From: Rattus norvegicus
Taxonomy: Eukaryota; Chordata; Mammalia; Rodentia; Muridae
Length of the DNA stretch: 64,000 bases
Assembly (NCBI RefSeq): GCF_036323735.1
Contig: NC_086023.1
Location: 11,047,001 to 11,111,000, forward strand
Reading direction: 5' to 3'
In this document: in pieces, positions 34,833 to 46,890 of the stretch
Layout: the number at the start of each line of letters is the position of its first letter
Numbering within the stretch: the stretch's first letter is position 1
Translations under genes and position numbers: made by a program
Notes under the pieces: model-generated
Seen by the model: the letters and a program-made list of their open reading frames with translations, nothing else
Databases searched by the model: none
Told to the model about the DNA's origin: nothing

Positions 34833-37195
34833 GTAAGGCACTGCCGCTAGGGCTGCTCGTAAGCATGGCCGTTGTGTCCCTAGGTCGGAATGGAGGGAGT
34901 GGTGATGGTCTAGAGTGCCCTGCCAGCTCCTGCTGCCCTCGACGGAGCTTGTGATGGGATGTGCTTTCCTTCATTCTGATTGTATTCATCTGATATATCC
35001 GTTATCTATGTTTGGAAAAGGGAGAATATTGGATGTTTATGGGGTTTTGTGGGTCTTGGTTACACAGAATGGAGTAAGTGGTGAGGTTCAGATTTAGATC
35101 TGGATTGGTCTGCTTGTGGATTAGCATCTTAAAGTGCTAAGTGAGTAAGTTGGTGATTCAAAATCCGGAGCAGTCCCATGGTTTCAGGGTTTCCACCTGT
35201 AAACCTGAGTAGATTTCAGTTGAGTTCCTGAAGATGTATGACATTTAAGGAGATGCCTTGTGAACTTTATTTCAGTTGTTTTGTGTCCAGTCAAGCTGAC
35301 TTTTTAGAAGTCTTTGATGTGTGTACTTGTAGAACTTCATGCTCAAACCTTATTTGATAGTAAATATACTTAGTAATGTGGGATAACCAATTCTCCATTC
35401 TGGGAGAATTGCAATGTTGTGTAATATCACGACTACTCCCTTAGTGGTGATAGAAATGGCCAAGGACTCCGTCCACAGAGAGCTTAATTTATCGATAGCA
35501 GACGATTAAACATTTTTGAATAATAGTAAGTTTTGAATAAGTAGTAAGTTTTCATATAGCTTGGTTTCCTATTCCTGCACTTAAACCCTGCATGCTTGAA
35601 TTATCTAAAAAGAAACAGAAAAAAATAAATCCTGTAAGAAGAGAAGGTGATCTAAAATAGGTTTGCTTTATCTTGTGTGTAGAAAGGCATCCAAATTGGT
35701 CCTGTGCTCCTGGTTATAAACTGTTTAATAAATGCTGTATGGCTGTGACTGCTGTAAGTTGTGAGTTAACATCTGTTTCGTTCTTCTTGCTTTTGAAAGT
35801 GCTTTCCTCTCTCGATGTGACATCCCCAGATCGTGTTTCAGCTTGGCTAACAGAAATCAAAGGCCCCTGTTTCTGGTTTAATTCTTACTTTGTTGACCAG
35901 TGATTCATGGAACCAAGAGCTTCTGGGACTGGATTCGAAGCTGAAGAACACTGCACGCATCGCCCAGACTAAGTTTCAATATAGAGAGGTGTGACTAGGA
36001 AGGAGGTTCATAACCAAGCGAATCTGGTGCTTGCCGTGTTGAGCAAAGTGCTGTGGGCCTAGTTACCACAGCCCTCCTTCCTCAAACACCCTTACTAAGT
36101 CAGCTCTAAAACCCCCAGAGGAAGACTCAAGGCTTTATCTCCAGGTTGATTTGACTACGAAAATCAACCCTGTTTATCACTCATTGTGATAGGACACCGT
36201 TGTTGTTTATGTATTTATTGTTTGTGTACGTGACACTGTGTCAGCATTTCACTCCACTTATTCTGAATCTGATCTCACTGCACAGCCCAGGATAGCCTGC
36301 AACTCGTGATCCTCCTGCCTCGGCCTCTATGTGTAGAGATTATGTATATGTATGGGAGCCGTTACATCTCACAGAAACTTGTCTTTCTGTTTTTTCTTTC
36401 ATAAAATGTGGGGATTCAGTCATGTGTGTCTGCATTTCAGGCACACTGGAAAGGGCAGAGCTGTCTGGGTCATCCCGTGGCCCTCCTGTGATCGGTTTTC
36501 ACACCAGGGCTCCAGGGCAGTCTGCAGCTGTAGAGAATTGAATTTGGACCGATGGGGCCGTCTCTTCAGTGAGGGTAGAGAAGAGGCTAGCTAGACAATT
36601 CGGTGAGGTAAAATGGAGGAGAAAAGTTACAGTGTGGTCTAGAGGGTTGGGTATGGAGCCCCAGCAGCAGGGTTGAGACACTTGTCTGAATGAGGCCAGC
36701 TCACAGAGGCTGTTTACACCTCCTCCACGACACAACGAGGGACGAGGGAAGCCACGTGACTAAGTGCAGCTCCATTCTGGTCACAGCGCCCACCAGTGTC
36801 CGCCCTTTCTCATCTGTTTTAAATACAGCTTGTGCGTTTCACAGTGTTCACAGTCTCCCATGTTCCCCGTGGCTTTGGAAAGAGAAGGTACTTTCTCTTG
36901 ATCATCTTCATTTGACTCATAGACCAGGAGCAAATTCCAGAAATACTCCGGTTGGCCGAGAGCAGAGGTACTTTACTAAGTCACGGTGAGATTGAAAAGC
37001 AGAGTATTTCTCTAAAGCTCTTCTCAGGCCTTTGCCTTGCTAAGGATCACTTTCTTCTTACCCTGTGGACACAGACTTTAATTTTTTGGAAGACTGAGGA
37101 TTCCTCGATGTTGTTGCTCTCTGAAGCCCTTCCTATAAATGTAAAGTGAAATGGAAAAATCATGAAATTTTCCTGGAAAAAAATTGTTTTACAAT

Positions 37196-37640
37196 AGTGT
37201 TAATTTCTTTTTTTTTCTTTTCTTTTCTGTTTCTTTTCTTCTTTTTCTCTTTTTGAGACTTATTTATCATGTCTCCAGTGTACTGCCTTCATGTATGCCT
37301 TCAGGCCAGAAGAGGGCACCAGATTCCATTACAGATGGCTGTGAGCCACCACGTGGTTGCTGGGAATTGAACTCAGGACCTTTGGGAGAGCAGCCAGTGC
37401 TCTTAATCTGTAAGCCACCTCCCTAGCCTTAGTGTTAACTTCTTTTTTTTAAATGTATTTATTTATTTTATCTATATGGATGCACACTGTAGCTGTCTTC
37501 ATGAACACTGGAAGAGGGCACCAGATCCCATTACATTATTAGCTGTGAGCCACCACGTGGTAGCTGGGAATTGAACTCAGGACCTCTGGAAGAGCAGACC
37601 ATGCTCTAAACCATCTCTCCAGTTCGAGTGTTAACTTCTT
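37196..37640 (-). mobile_element. Two B2 SINEs in tandem at one target site
   Basis: Reverse B2 copies occupy about 37210-37430 and 37445-37626; both contain agagggcaccaga and gctgggaattgaactcagga and end in a cagcc/cagttc-type B2 head. The flank agtgttaa(t/c)ttctt appears three times, at 37196, 37431 and 37627. Confidence 0.85.
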
Positions 37641-37679
37641 AACTAACAAATTTTTCAAAATTAAGTTATCCTTTCATAG

Positions 37680-37750
37680 TTGATTGATTGGACCCAGGGC
37701 ATCACGTGTGGCGAAATGTCCTCCACCACTGAGCTACATGCCAGACTTAA
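37680..37750 (-). mobile_element. ID-like SINE fragment
   Basis: gattggacccagggcatcac and ccaccactgagctacatgcc are diverged reverse ID/B4 text. Confidence 0.45.
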
Positions 37751-38227
37751 CACTTATTTTTGAAAATATTGGATAACTATTTCAACACGATCTCTTGTGA
37801 TGTGTCATAGGGTTGAAAAATGTCCCAGACAGGTCCTGGAGACAAGTCTGTGAACAGTGACTCATTTATATTGTCCCTCTACGTCAGCTTTGGACAGGGC
37901 TTTCTGCCTTGGACAGGACACAGAAACATAAATACCTAAACAGGGCATCCCCTTGCTCAAAGTAAACTTTCTATGTTCATACTACAGAAAGAACACTGTA
38001 GGGTGATGGGTATTATATTTCACTTAATAAATGTACATAGTATATACATATTTGGGCATATTACATTGTACCCCATATATAATTTTTGTTGATTAAAATT
38101 AAAGAATTAAAAGCAGACACCCCACTCAACCTCCACAGGCTGCTTCGATAAAAGATTTTGGCTCCAGAGATTATTTTGGCTGGCAAGATAATGGTGCTCG
38201 AGTTGTTTTCATGGCAAAATGAAATTA

Positions 38228-38402
38228 GGCTATGTATGTACTTATGCATGTATGTATGTATGCATGTATGCATGTATGTATGTGTTATGTGTGTATGTAT
38301 GTATCTACCTATCACCTATCAATCTAGCATCTATTTTTATCATGTATCCTCTATCTTTCTATCCATCTAATTTATTTATTATCATCTATTGATCATTTAT
38401 CT
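38228..38402. repeat. (TATG)n then imperfect (ATCT)n
   Basis: About 16 TATG/CATG units followed by a degenerate ATCT/ATTT tract. Confidence 0.9.
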
Positions 38403-38450
38403 AACAGTCAAAGTTGTCTATGTGGAGTTAGAGGAGCAAAGTGAGCAAGG

Positions 38451-39193
38451 CAGGTGGGGGTGGGGAGGGGTGAGATAAGGCTGGAGGGGGGTTGGGGAGG
38501 GGTGAGATAAGGCTGGAGGGGGGTTGGGGAGGGATGAGATAAGGCTGGAGGGGGGTTGGGGAGGGATGAGATAAGACTGGAGGGGGGTTGGGGAGGGATG
38601 AGATGAGGCTGGAGGGGTTGGGGAGGGATGAGATGAGGCTGGAGGGGGGTTGGGAGGGGGTGAGATAAGGCTGGAGGGGGTTTGGGGAGGGATGAGATAA
38701 GACTGGAGGGGGGTTGGGGAGGGATGAGATAAGACTGGAGGGAGGTTGGGAGGCGGTGAGATAAGGCTGGAGGGGGTTTGGGGAGGGATGAGATAAGGCT
38801 GGAGGGGGTTTGGGGAGGGATGAGATAAGGCTGGAGGTGGGTGGGGAGGGATGAGATAAGGCTGGAGGGGGTTTGGGGAGGGATGAGATAAGGCTGGAGG
38901 GGTTGGGAGGGGATGAGATGAGGCTGGAGGGGTTGGGGAGGGATGAGATAAGGCTGGAGGGGGTTGGGGAGGGATGAGATAAGGCTGGAGGGGGGTGGGG
39001 AGGGATGAGATAAGGCTGGAGGGGGTTTGGGGAGGGATGAGATAAGGCTGGAGGGGGGCTGGGGAGGGATGAGATGAGGCTGGAGGGGGGTTGGGGAGGG
39101 ATGAGATAAGGCTGGAGGGGGGTTGGGAGGGATGAGATAAGGCTAGAGGGGGTTGGGGAGGGATGAGGGGTGGGAGGAATGAGATAAGGCTGG
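38451..39193 (+). repeat. G-rich minisatellite, about 23 copies of a 30-33 bp unit
   Basis: Unit of the type gatgagataaggctggaggg followed by ggttggggaggg, counted 23 times by its gagat(a/g)a(g/a)gctgg core. Units differ by G-run length and by A/G changes. The + strand is strongly G-rich, with several runs of four to six G per unit. Confidence 0.95.
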
Positions 39194-39669
39194 TTCTAGT
39201 AGGAAAAAAATGAGGAGGAAAGGAGAGTAGTTCCAGGGAAGGTTGGACACAGCCAGCCAGCCAGGCACATAGGCATGGGGCCTGACCTTTTTCTCAGGGA
39301 GCGTCAGCAGTACTTAAGTTCACTATGGTCACTCTGGCAGAGGTGACGACTTCAGTCCCTGGTGAGGATGTCATCATCAGGGCAGGGCACTCAACTTTAC
39401 AGCGGTCTCTCCTGTGGGCCTCTGTCCAGATGCACGATGATGCCCCAGGGCCTGCTTCCTAGGTACTCAGCCTCTTTGCTAACCCAGCCAGTGTCACATT
39501 ACTTAAATAAAATATGGTGAAGTTGATATTTTGATGGGAAGAATCACCAGTTGGACGCTGTGACCTTTTAATAGTCTCTCCCCTTCTGTTTCCACATCAC
39601 ACGCATCCACCGCTTCCTGCCCCTGCCCTGAGAGCTCTTCCTTCTCTGTTATGTCCCCCTCTACTCTCA

Positions 39670-39850
39670 TGACCCACACGTGGCACCTGCTGTGTACAAA
39701 GTGCTAATCATTTTCAGTGGACGGCGTTGTTTAATCCATGTGATCGAAGCCTGTGCTGTGGGCACTGTTAACTATGGCCATTTTTCCAATGAAGGAAAGA
39801 GCATCCGGGAGGTTTAACTAGCTCGCTCAAAGGGGAGTAGATGCGAGAGC
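39670..39850 (+). mobile_element. MIR SINE relic
   Basis: Order of phrases follows MIR: gcacctgctgtgtacaaagt, gctaatcattttcagtgg, then caatgaaggaaagagcatcc and ggtttaactagctcgctcaa. Ancient mammalian SINE. Confidence 0.7.
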
Positions 39851-40479
39851 TGTGTGTTTCTCGGAGACTGTGATTATCATCCGCTGTGTTAACTGAAGCA
39901 GTGAAGAGGCACGTGCGACTGTCATCCATTCTGACCACTCGGTTCTTCACTAGTCTGACATGTCCTGATGGTGCCCTACACCTGTCCCATTCTGCAGGAG
40001 CCTGTGCTGCTGAACTGGGTCAGAGGCATTTGTCTTCAAAGCTCTGTGACCTTTCTGTGTCACCGGGGATCCTACCCTTAGGTGCAAATAGTGACAAACA
40101 GTTAAGACACAAAGGCATGTTACAACAGCCATGCAAATTGTTTTGTCTCTCCAGTCTAGATTAATCAAATTCTCTTCTGTGGGAAGAGGACTAGGTGCCG
40201 ATGGTTTTGTTTGTTTGTTTGTTTGTTTTAACTTTGCTATGCATCTTAGATGCAGGGCAGCATGCACCTGCACGGACTCGTGTCATGTTTCTGTGTGCAT
40301 TTGTAGCCTCTGTAAAACCAGTTCTTTCATGTTATAAAGACAGCCGAAAATTCAGTTTTGTTGCAATTTTTATAAACATCGGCATATATTTTCTTTCTGA
40401 CATTGATGCGGATGGCTCCAGACGCCTTCCCATTTCCAAGGCTAAGCAACGGCGGCGTTGACTCAGAGATCTTTGTTGG

Positions 40480-40525
40480 CACCACAGAGAGAGCGCTGCA
40501 TGCCAGAGAGAGCGCTGCATGCCAA
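40480..40525. repeat. Short tandem duplication of agagagagcgctgcatgcc
   Basis: Two adjacent copies of a 19-bp unit, containing gcgctgcatgc, in a locally CpG-richer block (40400-40680). Confidence 0.85.
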
Positions 40526-40719
40526 GAGAGGGAAGGGGACAGTGCTCACAAACCTGCATCCTGTAGCAGCCACTCACATCTGATCGCTAATGCCACTCTA
40601 GTCCTGTTGTGAGGAGTGTGTGCTGCCGGGAACTATAAACGACAGTTATGAGACATTCATGACACCGAGATAAACTCATCTTTAATGCTCAAGAAAGCTT
40701 TATAAATTTAAATATTATT

Positions 40720-41215
40720 GTTCTTGTGTGTATGTGTGTGTATGCATATGTGCATGTGTTTGTGTGTGTGTATCTCTGTAATTGTGTGCATGTGTGTTTG
40801 GTGTGTATGTATGTGTATTTGTGTGTCTGTGTGTCTGTATATTTGTGTGTGTGTGTATGCATGCACACATGTGTCTCTCTGTGTGTTTGTATGTATATTT
40901 GTGTTTGTGTCTCTGTGTGTGCCTGTGTATGTGATTGTATTCATGTATGTATATGCATGCACACATATGTCTCTGTGTTCCTGTGCATGTAATTGTGTGC
41001 ATGTGTATGTGTGTGTATTCTTGTGTGTGTATGCATGCACGCATGTGACTCTGTGTTCTGTGAATGTAATTGTATACATGTATATATGTGTGTGGATGTG
41101 TGTGTGGATGCATGTGTGTCTGTGTGTGTATATGTGTCTATGTGTGGGGGAGTATGTATATGTCTGTGGGTGTGCATGCATGCACTAATGTGTGTGTGTC
41201 TCTGTGCATGTGTGA
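40720..41215. repeat. Imperfect (TG)n-rich tract, about 500 bp
   Basis: GTGTGT mixed with GCATGC, CTCTGT and TATATG. A block of the type gtatgcatgcacacatgtg recurs near 40855, 40951 and 41028. Long Cys/Val or His/Thr frames here are repeat artefacts. Confidence 0.92.
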
Positions 41216-41392
41216 TTATGGAAGCATGAATGTCATGATCCACATGTGTGGAGGTTAGAGAACAACGCTTTGGAGCTGGTTCTTTCTTCCCATCTTCATG
41301 AGAATCTCAGGGGTCAAACTCAGGTCCATCCTGAATTAGGCATGTGTGGGAAGCACATTTACCTGCTGAGCCGTCTCACGGGCATCAGGAGG
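41216..41392 (-). mobile_element. B3-type SINE
   Basis: gtgtggaggttagagaacaa, gagctggttctttcttccca, ctcaggggtcaaactcaggt, cctgctgagccgtctcac in reverse B3 order. The TG tract before it may be its expanded tail. Confidence 0.7.
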
Positions 41393-42914
41393 ACTTTTGT
41401 AAAAGATTATAGTGGGAAATACTAGGATATTCATTTTCTTTACTTTCTGCTTAAATGAGGGAAGGCTTGCTTACCACACGGGAGATCACGTGACAGGTAC
41501 TTAGCTGGTGCACAAATGATGACAGCTCAATATATGTTGTTTGCTAAACATGACCGAAGAGGCCGGAGTGGCATGCAGACATGGTCATGTTGAGTGGAGG
41601 AAAGAATCGTGACAGCTATAATCTATGTGTGCCCAGCAGCCTCTCCTACTGCCTAGTAAAAGACTGTTCCCAACTGTCCCCACTTGAACTGTCCCCACTG
41701 TCCCAACTGTCCCCACTTGAAGCACCATTGCTGTCCTGCATGCAACATCTGGCAACCACTGTGTCCAAAAAGAGGTGTCCTGACTGAAATATTTTATATT
41801 TTTAAAATACTTGTTAAGTGGTGAAATATTTTACTTTTTCTATATTTTGTTGCTCCCTTAAATCCCTTCTATACATTAAGCCTCAACAACAGGGCTGTCC
41901 GTGCATCTTAGGAGGTGCCCGTATGGAGTGCTGGCAAACTAGCATACGTAGCATTCATTGGCTGCATGACCGTGCAGCCGGCCCAGGGGAGGCAGTGTCG
42001 TGTCTCTGGAAATCCTGGAGAGAACTGATTGCCTTTTAAGGAGGAAGGGTTTGTCCAGGCTCCTGCTTTCAAAGGTCTCAGCTCTGGTGTGGCTCATGGC
42101 TTATGTGTGGTGAGGGAGTACACATGTGGTGAGCTAACTGTGCTTGCCTGTGAAGGCCAGGCAGCAAACAGAAAAACAGGAGCAGAATCGGGCCCCAAGG
42201 TCCCCTAAGGGACACACTGTTCCCAGCTTAATACCAGACTTTGTGTTTTAAATATTCTTCCACCTCCCACCAGTACCACAGACTGGGAACCACACCTTCA
42301 ACATGTGAAAATCCGGGTAATATTCGAGATCCAAACCACTGCAGACGCGTTGATCTGCTCGGACGAGGAGACTTCTACCTCAGGGTTTATTTTGTAACAT
42401 AGAAGACAACGGCGCAAGCTGGAATGATCTCTTTAATTCTTTCTGCTGTAAAAATGTAGATGTGATAATTTTTCTAAGGCCGCCAGGTTAACAATTTGTG
42501 TACTATTTAGACACCTGCTCACCCATTTCTCAGAACAGTCTATTGCTACTACACAAGTGGGTTTATTAACTGATTCATCACTCTGGCCTTGATGGCAATG
42601 CCAATACCTGCACACTGTGACTGTGACCAGCTTTTGTTTGTCGGGGGCAGTCCTGTGCCATCCGTAGACAGACCCTTCTGGATGCTGATAAACCCTCCAA
42701 TTGTAAAACTGTGAGTTCCGTTCCCCAGGGTTTCTATAAACAAGCAAAAAAGATGACCTCATCCTGACACAGTTGGCATATAGTACACTCTCAGGAAAAC
42801 TTGCTTTGTCTTCTATTTCTAGTCTGTCACTTTTGTTATATTTAAATTCCCAGGAGAAGGTGTTTTCGGGTTTGCTAACTTCAAACAGTTGTACTTCTAT
42901 AACATAGTGAATTC

Positions 42915-43028
42915 AAAGTTTTCGAGACAGAGTCTCACCGTGTAACCCTTGGCACTTTCATGGCCCAAGCTGGTCTCAAGCTGCTGGCAATCCTCTTGCC
43001 TCACCTCCTCAGTGACACAGCGCTGGCT
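42915..43028 (-). mobile_element. B1 SINE, diverged
   Basis: ttttcgagacagagtctcac, caagctggtctcaagctgct, cctcctcagtgacacagcgc in reverse order. Confidence 0.6.
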
Positions 43029-43159
43029 CTAGTAGATGTTTTAAAAAACCGCATTGCCAGCCAAGTAGGAAAGCAGCGCTTGCAAATTAAACTGTAAAAA
43101 GGGAGTGCTTTAATCCTCACCTGTGTGCCTGGGAAGGGATCTAGGTCTCCGGGCATGCC

Positions 43160-43382
43160 TGAAGATAAGTTTTTAAATTTTGTTTTATGTGTATTGGTGC
43201 TTTGCCTGCATGTGTGTCTATGCACCATGTGTACCTGGTGCCCATGGATGCCAGACAAGTGTCCTCCTCTGAAACTGGTGTTAGACATGATTGTGAACCA
43301 GCCAATGAGTGCTGGGAACTCAAGCAGGTCCTCTGGGAGAGCAGCTGGTGCTTTAAACCACTGAGCCATCCTTCCATCTTAA
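43160..43382 (-). mobile_element. B2-type SINE
   Basis: ttttgttttatgtgtattgg, gcctgcatgtgtgtctatgc, gagtgctgggaactcaagca, ccactgagccatccttccat in reverse order. Confidence 0.8.
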
Positions 43383-43917
43383 AAAACAAACAAACAAAAC
43401 TTGACCGTTAGAGTAGAGCAGCAGATGCCATTGGTGGTGGGAGACAAGGAGTCTGTGGACAGACGCACCTGCTTACAGTGGGTTATGGTTCTCTCCGTGT
43501 GTCTCTTTGATGGCTCCTCCTCAGGTCACCTGCTGTAGTCTCTGGGTGGTCAGGCTACCAAATTACCAATTAATTAATTAATTGTCGGTCTGTGTATACA
43601 CTCCTCTCCCTTCATTACTAGATCTTGGAATCAAAGCGTACATGCTAGCAAATTCACACACTGACCGGGAAGTTAAAACGGTACTGCTATAGAAGCTCTT
43701 GGCTTTTATGCTTGATGCGTTCTCTCTGCTCAGCTTGCAGCTGCCCCTCTTTCTGAGTCTCCCATCGCCTCATCTTTGGGCGCCGAGTGTCCCTTTTGCA
43801 TGACCCCAGCAATCTTCATGGTTTCTGGCATTACAATGATGACTTTTGTTTTGTGTATTTCCAGCCCAACCTGGGGTTAGACCTGTTAGATGTCTTCAGG
43901 GAATGCTAGTGCCTCTT

Positions 43918-44400
43918 AAAGAACGTGGTATTTCAGCAAATACAGAGGCGAATGCCAGCAGCAAACCACTGAACTGAGAATAGGTCCCCCGTTGAAGGAA
44001 TCAGAGAAAGAACTGGAAGAGCTTGAAGGGGCTCGAGACCCCAAAAGTACAACAATGCCAAGCAACCAGAGCTTCCAGGGACTAAGCCACTACCTAAATA
44101 CTATACATGGACTGACCCTGGACTCTGACCCCATAGGTAGCAATGAATATCCTAGTAAGAGCACCAGTGGAAGGGGAAGCCCTGGGTCCTGCTAAGACTG
44201 AACCCCCAGTGAACTAGACTATGGGGGGAGGGCGGCAATGGGGGGAGGGTTGGGAGGGGAACACCCATAAGGAAGGGGAGGGGGGAGGGGGATGTTTGCC
44301 CGGAAACCGGGAAAGGGAATAACACTTGAAATGTATATAAGAAATACTCAAGTTAATAAAAAAAAAAATAAGAAAAAAAAAAAAAAAGAACGTGGTATTT
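43918..44400 (+). mobile_element. Young 5'-truncated L1 with target-site duplication
   Basis: About 450 bp of rat-type L1 3'UTR: actgagaataggtcccccgt, gagcttgaaggggctcgaga, gactaagccactacctaaat, G-rich stretches at 44222-44295, ggaaaccgggaaagggaata, then an A-rich tail. The 16-bp sequence aaagaacgtggtattt flanks it at 43918-43933 and 44385-44400. The site (ctctt/aaag) fits L1 endonuclease preference. No protein coding remains. Confidence 0.93.
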
Positions 44401-44476
44401 GGAAACCGCCATCTATCTGAACAGGAAGTCTGCTCATTGCTGTGAGGTTGCCTATATATGCAAAATCACAGGCACA

Positions 44477-44478
<2 letters not shown>

Positions 44479-44522
<44 letters not shown>

Positions 44523-44556
44523 GGTGATATTTACACATATATATATCAATACATAC

Positions 44557-44588
<32 letters not shown>

Positions 44589-44590
44589 GG
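44479..44590. repeat. Two (AT)n arrays
   Basis: About 20 AT units at 44479-44520, a 20-bp spacer, then two shorter AT blocks to 44590. Confidence 0.95.
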
Positions 44591-44824
44591 TGTGGCTCAG
44601 ATTTTAGAGTGCTCCTCATGGATTCAGTCCCCATATTGTATAAACTGAGTGTGACAGCCCATGCTTGCCATAGTATGCCTGTGATTTTGCAACAAAAGCG
44701 AAGTGATCTGAAGTTTAAGGTTGGCTTGGGACATATGAGACCTTATCTCAAAACAATAACTAATCCATGACATTTGCCTATCTAGTTTGAGGTTATGCAT
44801 AGTGAATTATCTCATTTCCTTGAT

Positions 44825-45125
44825 ATTCGTGGTGATTAATGCTGTCAACTCAGAGTCAGGTAGGATTAACCTCTGGGCATGCTTGCAAGGGGCTCTCTAA
44901 GTTAGATTAATTGTGGAAGGAGTGCCCACTTTAATTTGGGTAGCACCGTTCCTTGGCCTGCAATCCTGGACCAACTAAATGAGAAAGTAAGCCACCCGTG
45001 AGCCTTCATCTCTCGGTTGTAGAAATAACGTAGTCTCGAGCACCTGCCATGTGACTTCTGTACTCTCAGATTATGACCCAGAATAACCTCTTCCTTAAGT
45101 TGATATCATCAGTTATTCAACATAG
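44825..45125 (+). mobile_element. Dispersed rodent repeat (gtgattaatgctgtcaac type)
   Basis: gtggtgattaatgctgtcaa, cctctgggcatgcttgcaag, gattaattgtggaaggagtg, ggtagcaccgttccttggcc, then ataacctcttccttaagttg. This order is a common rodent interspersed repeat; I do not name its family. Confidence 0.6.
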
Positions 45126-45439
45126 CAGTGAGACAGTACACTATTGTATATAATAACTAATAATAACTAATAATAACTGTTTTAATTAATACAGTATTAC
45201 ATTGCACTGTCTTTCCTCCATAGTGGAAATCACATTCCCTAATGAATTTAACACAGTCACTTTGCCCAAGTGTGTACTGACACCCACGTGTGCACATGTA
45301 TGTAGCAGGTCGAGTGCCAACTCTCAGTACAATAAGCAAGTAAAACCAGAAGAAGCTTTTGGACTCCCATGGTTCCTCTCCTTGCTCTCTTTCAAACTCA
45401 TGGCCTCTTTTTTCACTAGGAATATATAGTATTCCTAAG

Positions 45440-46260
45440 TATAAATGATCATTCGGTATAATGTCACTCATATGCATGTTCGTAGGCCTAATCATTTGGT
45501 ACTGGATAACCAGCTGTTGTGCTCTTCCCTGAGGGAGACTATTTTTTCCACAACTTTTTCCCAGCATTCCCTAGCTGCCTGCATTATCCCTAAGTTGTGC
45601 AGAGTTGAGGCCTCACGAGCTTTCCCTGTCCACGTTGGCATTCCTGTTGGTGTCACCCTTGCTAAGCAGTTGTGCTGGTGAGACTTTGTGGGTGTGGCAA
45701 AGGGTGTTACTTCTGATTTTACAAGCTCATCTCTAACTCCCTGGTCTTTTGGCTCTTAAGATCTATCCGCCTCTTCTGCAATGTTGCCTGAAGTCTAGGA
45801 ATTGTTTTGTAGGTGTTTCGGTGGGACGGGGCATTTTGACTCTGCATTTTGATTGGTTATGATTTTATGTAGTAGTCTCCATCTATTGTAAAGAGGAGTT
45901 TCCTTGACAAGGGGTTATAAGAACAAGTCTTTAGAAGGTAGTTAGGAGTGATGCTGTTTTAGTGATGTAGGTTCTCCTCTGAGACCATTGCTTCATTAGC
46001 TCTGGGTAAGTGGTTAGGCTTCTAGAACCAGGAATGTTTTTCTCCTCGTGGAGCAGGTCGTAAGTCCAGTTAGAGAGTTGTTGGTTACTGCCAGAGCATG
46101 CATGTCATTGCTGCACCCTTAGGATTGTATCACCCTGGCCATCATCGTGGTTTACAGGGTCAGAGCTGGGTAGGACAGTTGCTGGCTTTCCTTTTTTGGG
46201 AGCTTGAACGTACACTATTTTTTGATACTTGAGGTAACCGAGTGCTGGGCTTCAGGATGG
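45440..46260 (-). mobile_element. L1 (Lx-type) 3'UTR segment, reverse
   Basis: gatgtaggttctcctctgag, cattagctctgggtaagtgg, cagttagagagttgttggtt, gtcattgctgcacccttagg and ggtcagagctgggtaggaca match the Lx 3'UTR on the other strand as I remember it. The 45440 edge is approximate. Confidence 0.6.
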
Positions 46261-46847
46261 CATTTCCATGCACTCTTCACCTTGTCCTTACCCACCCTGC
46301 CCCCACTCTCTTTTCCCATTTTTCTATCCTCCTCTTGCTGATCCCCCAATGTCCTCCCCTTCTGCTTCTATTTTTTTCTCTTCCCTTAGGGTCTCTTTCT
46401 GTCTTCTCACGGTCCCCTTTCTGCCTTCATCAAACACACAGATTAGAGAAAAGGAGGTTGTAGAGGATAGAATGTAATATCGCAGTTATAGACAAGTCAA
46501 TAAAGAAGCAGGTGTTTAGCAAGCATCTGGTCTACAGTGCTGGCCTTACAGGACTAAGGGCAAATTGTCCTCACTTCCATCTCGTCCAGACATCTCTCAT
46601 TCAGAAGTGATATCTGTTGACACATAAAGACCATGTCCATGGCTAACAAATACATTGGCTCTTAAGAGTGGACAAGAAATGCTTGTTACCCCACAGGCAG
46701 GAAGTACCCGTCCTCTTTATATAAATAATAAAACACGGCAAGCCATTTTTAGAAAGTGAAGCAATGCTCTGCTGTAACCTGAACCAGGGCAGGCTGGACC
46801 ACAGGAAAACCACTTTGCTGGCAGGCTCCGTTTCTGAGCATGCTGGG

Positions 46848-46890
46848 TTTTTTTTGTTGTTGTTGTTGTTTTTGTTTGTTTGTTTATTCC
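46848..46890. repeat. (TTG)n/(TTTG)n short tract
   Basis: TTG then GTTT units following a T run. Confidence 0.9.

Noticed and set aside
38451..39193. CRISPR array
   Set aside because: Units are contiguous without unique spacers and the genome is mammalian; it is a minisatellite.
40708..41258. Cys/Val-rich and His/Thr-rich frames on both strands
   Set aside because: They arise from the imperfect TG tract; composition is that of the dinucleotide repeat.
41660..41725. Repeated actgtcccc units as a minisatellite
   Set aside because: Only a few irregular copies over about 60 bp; not a stable array.
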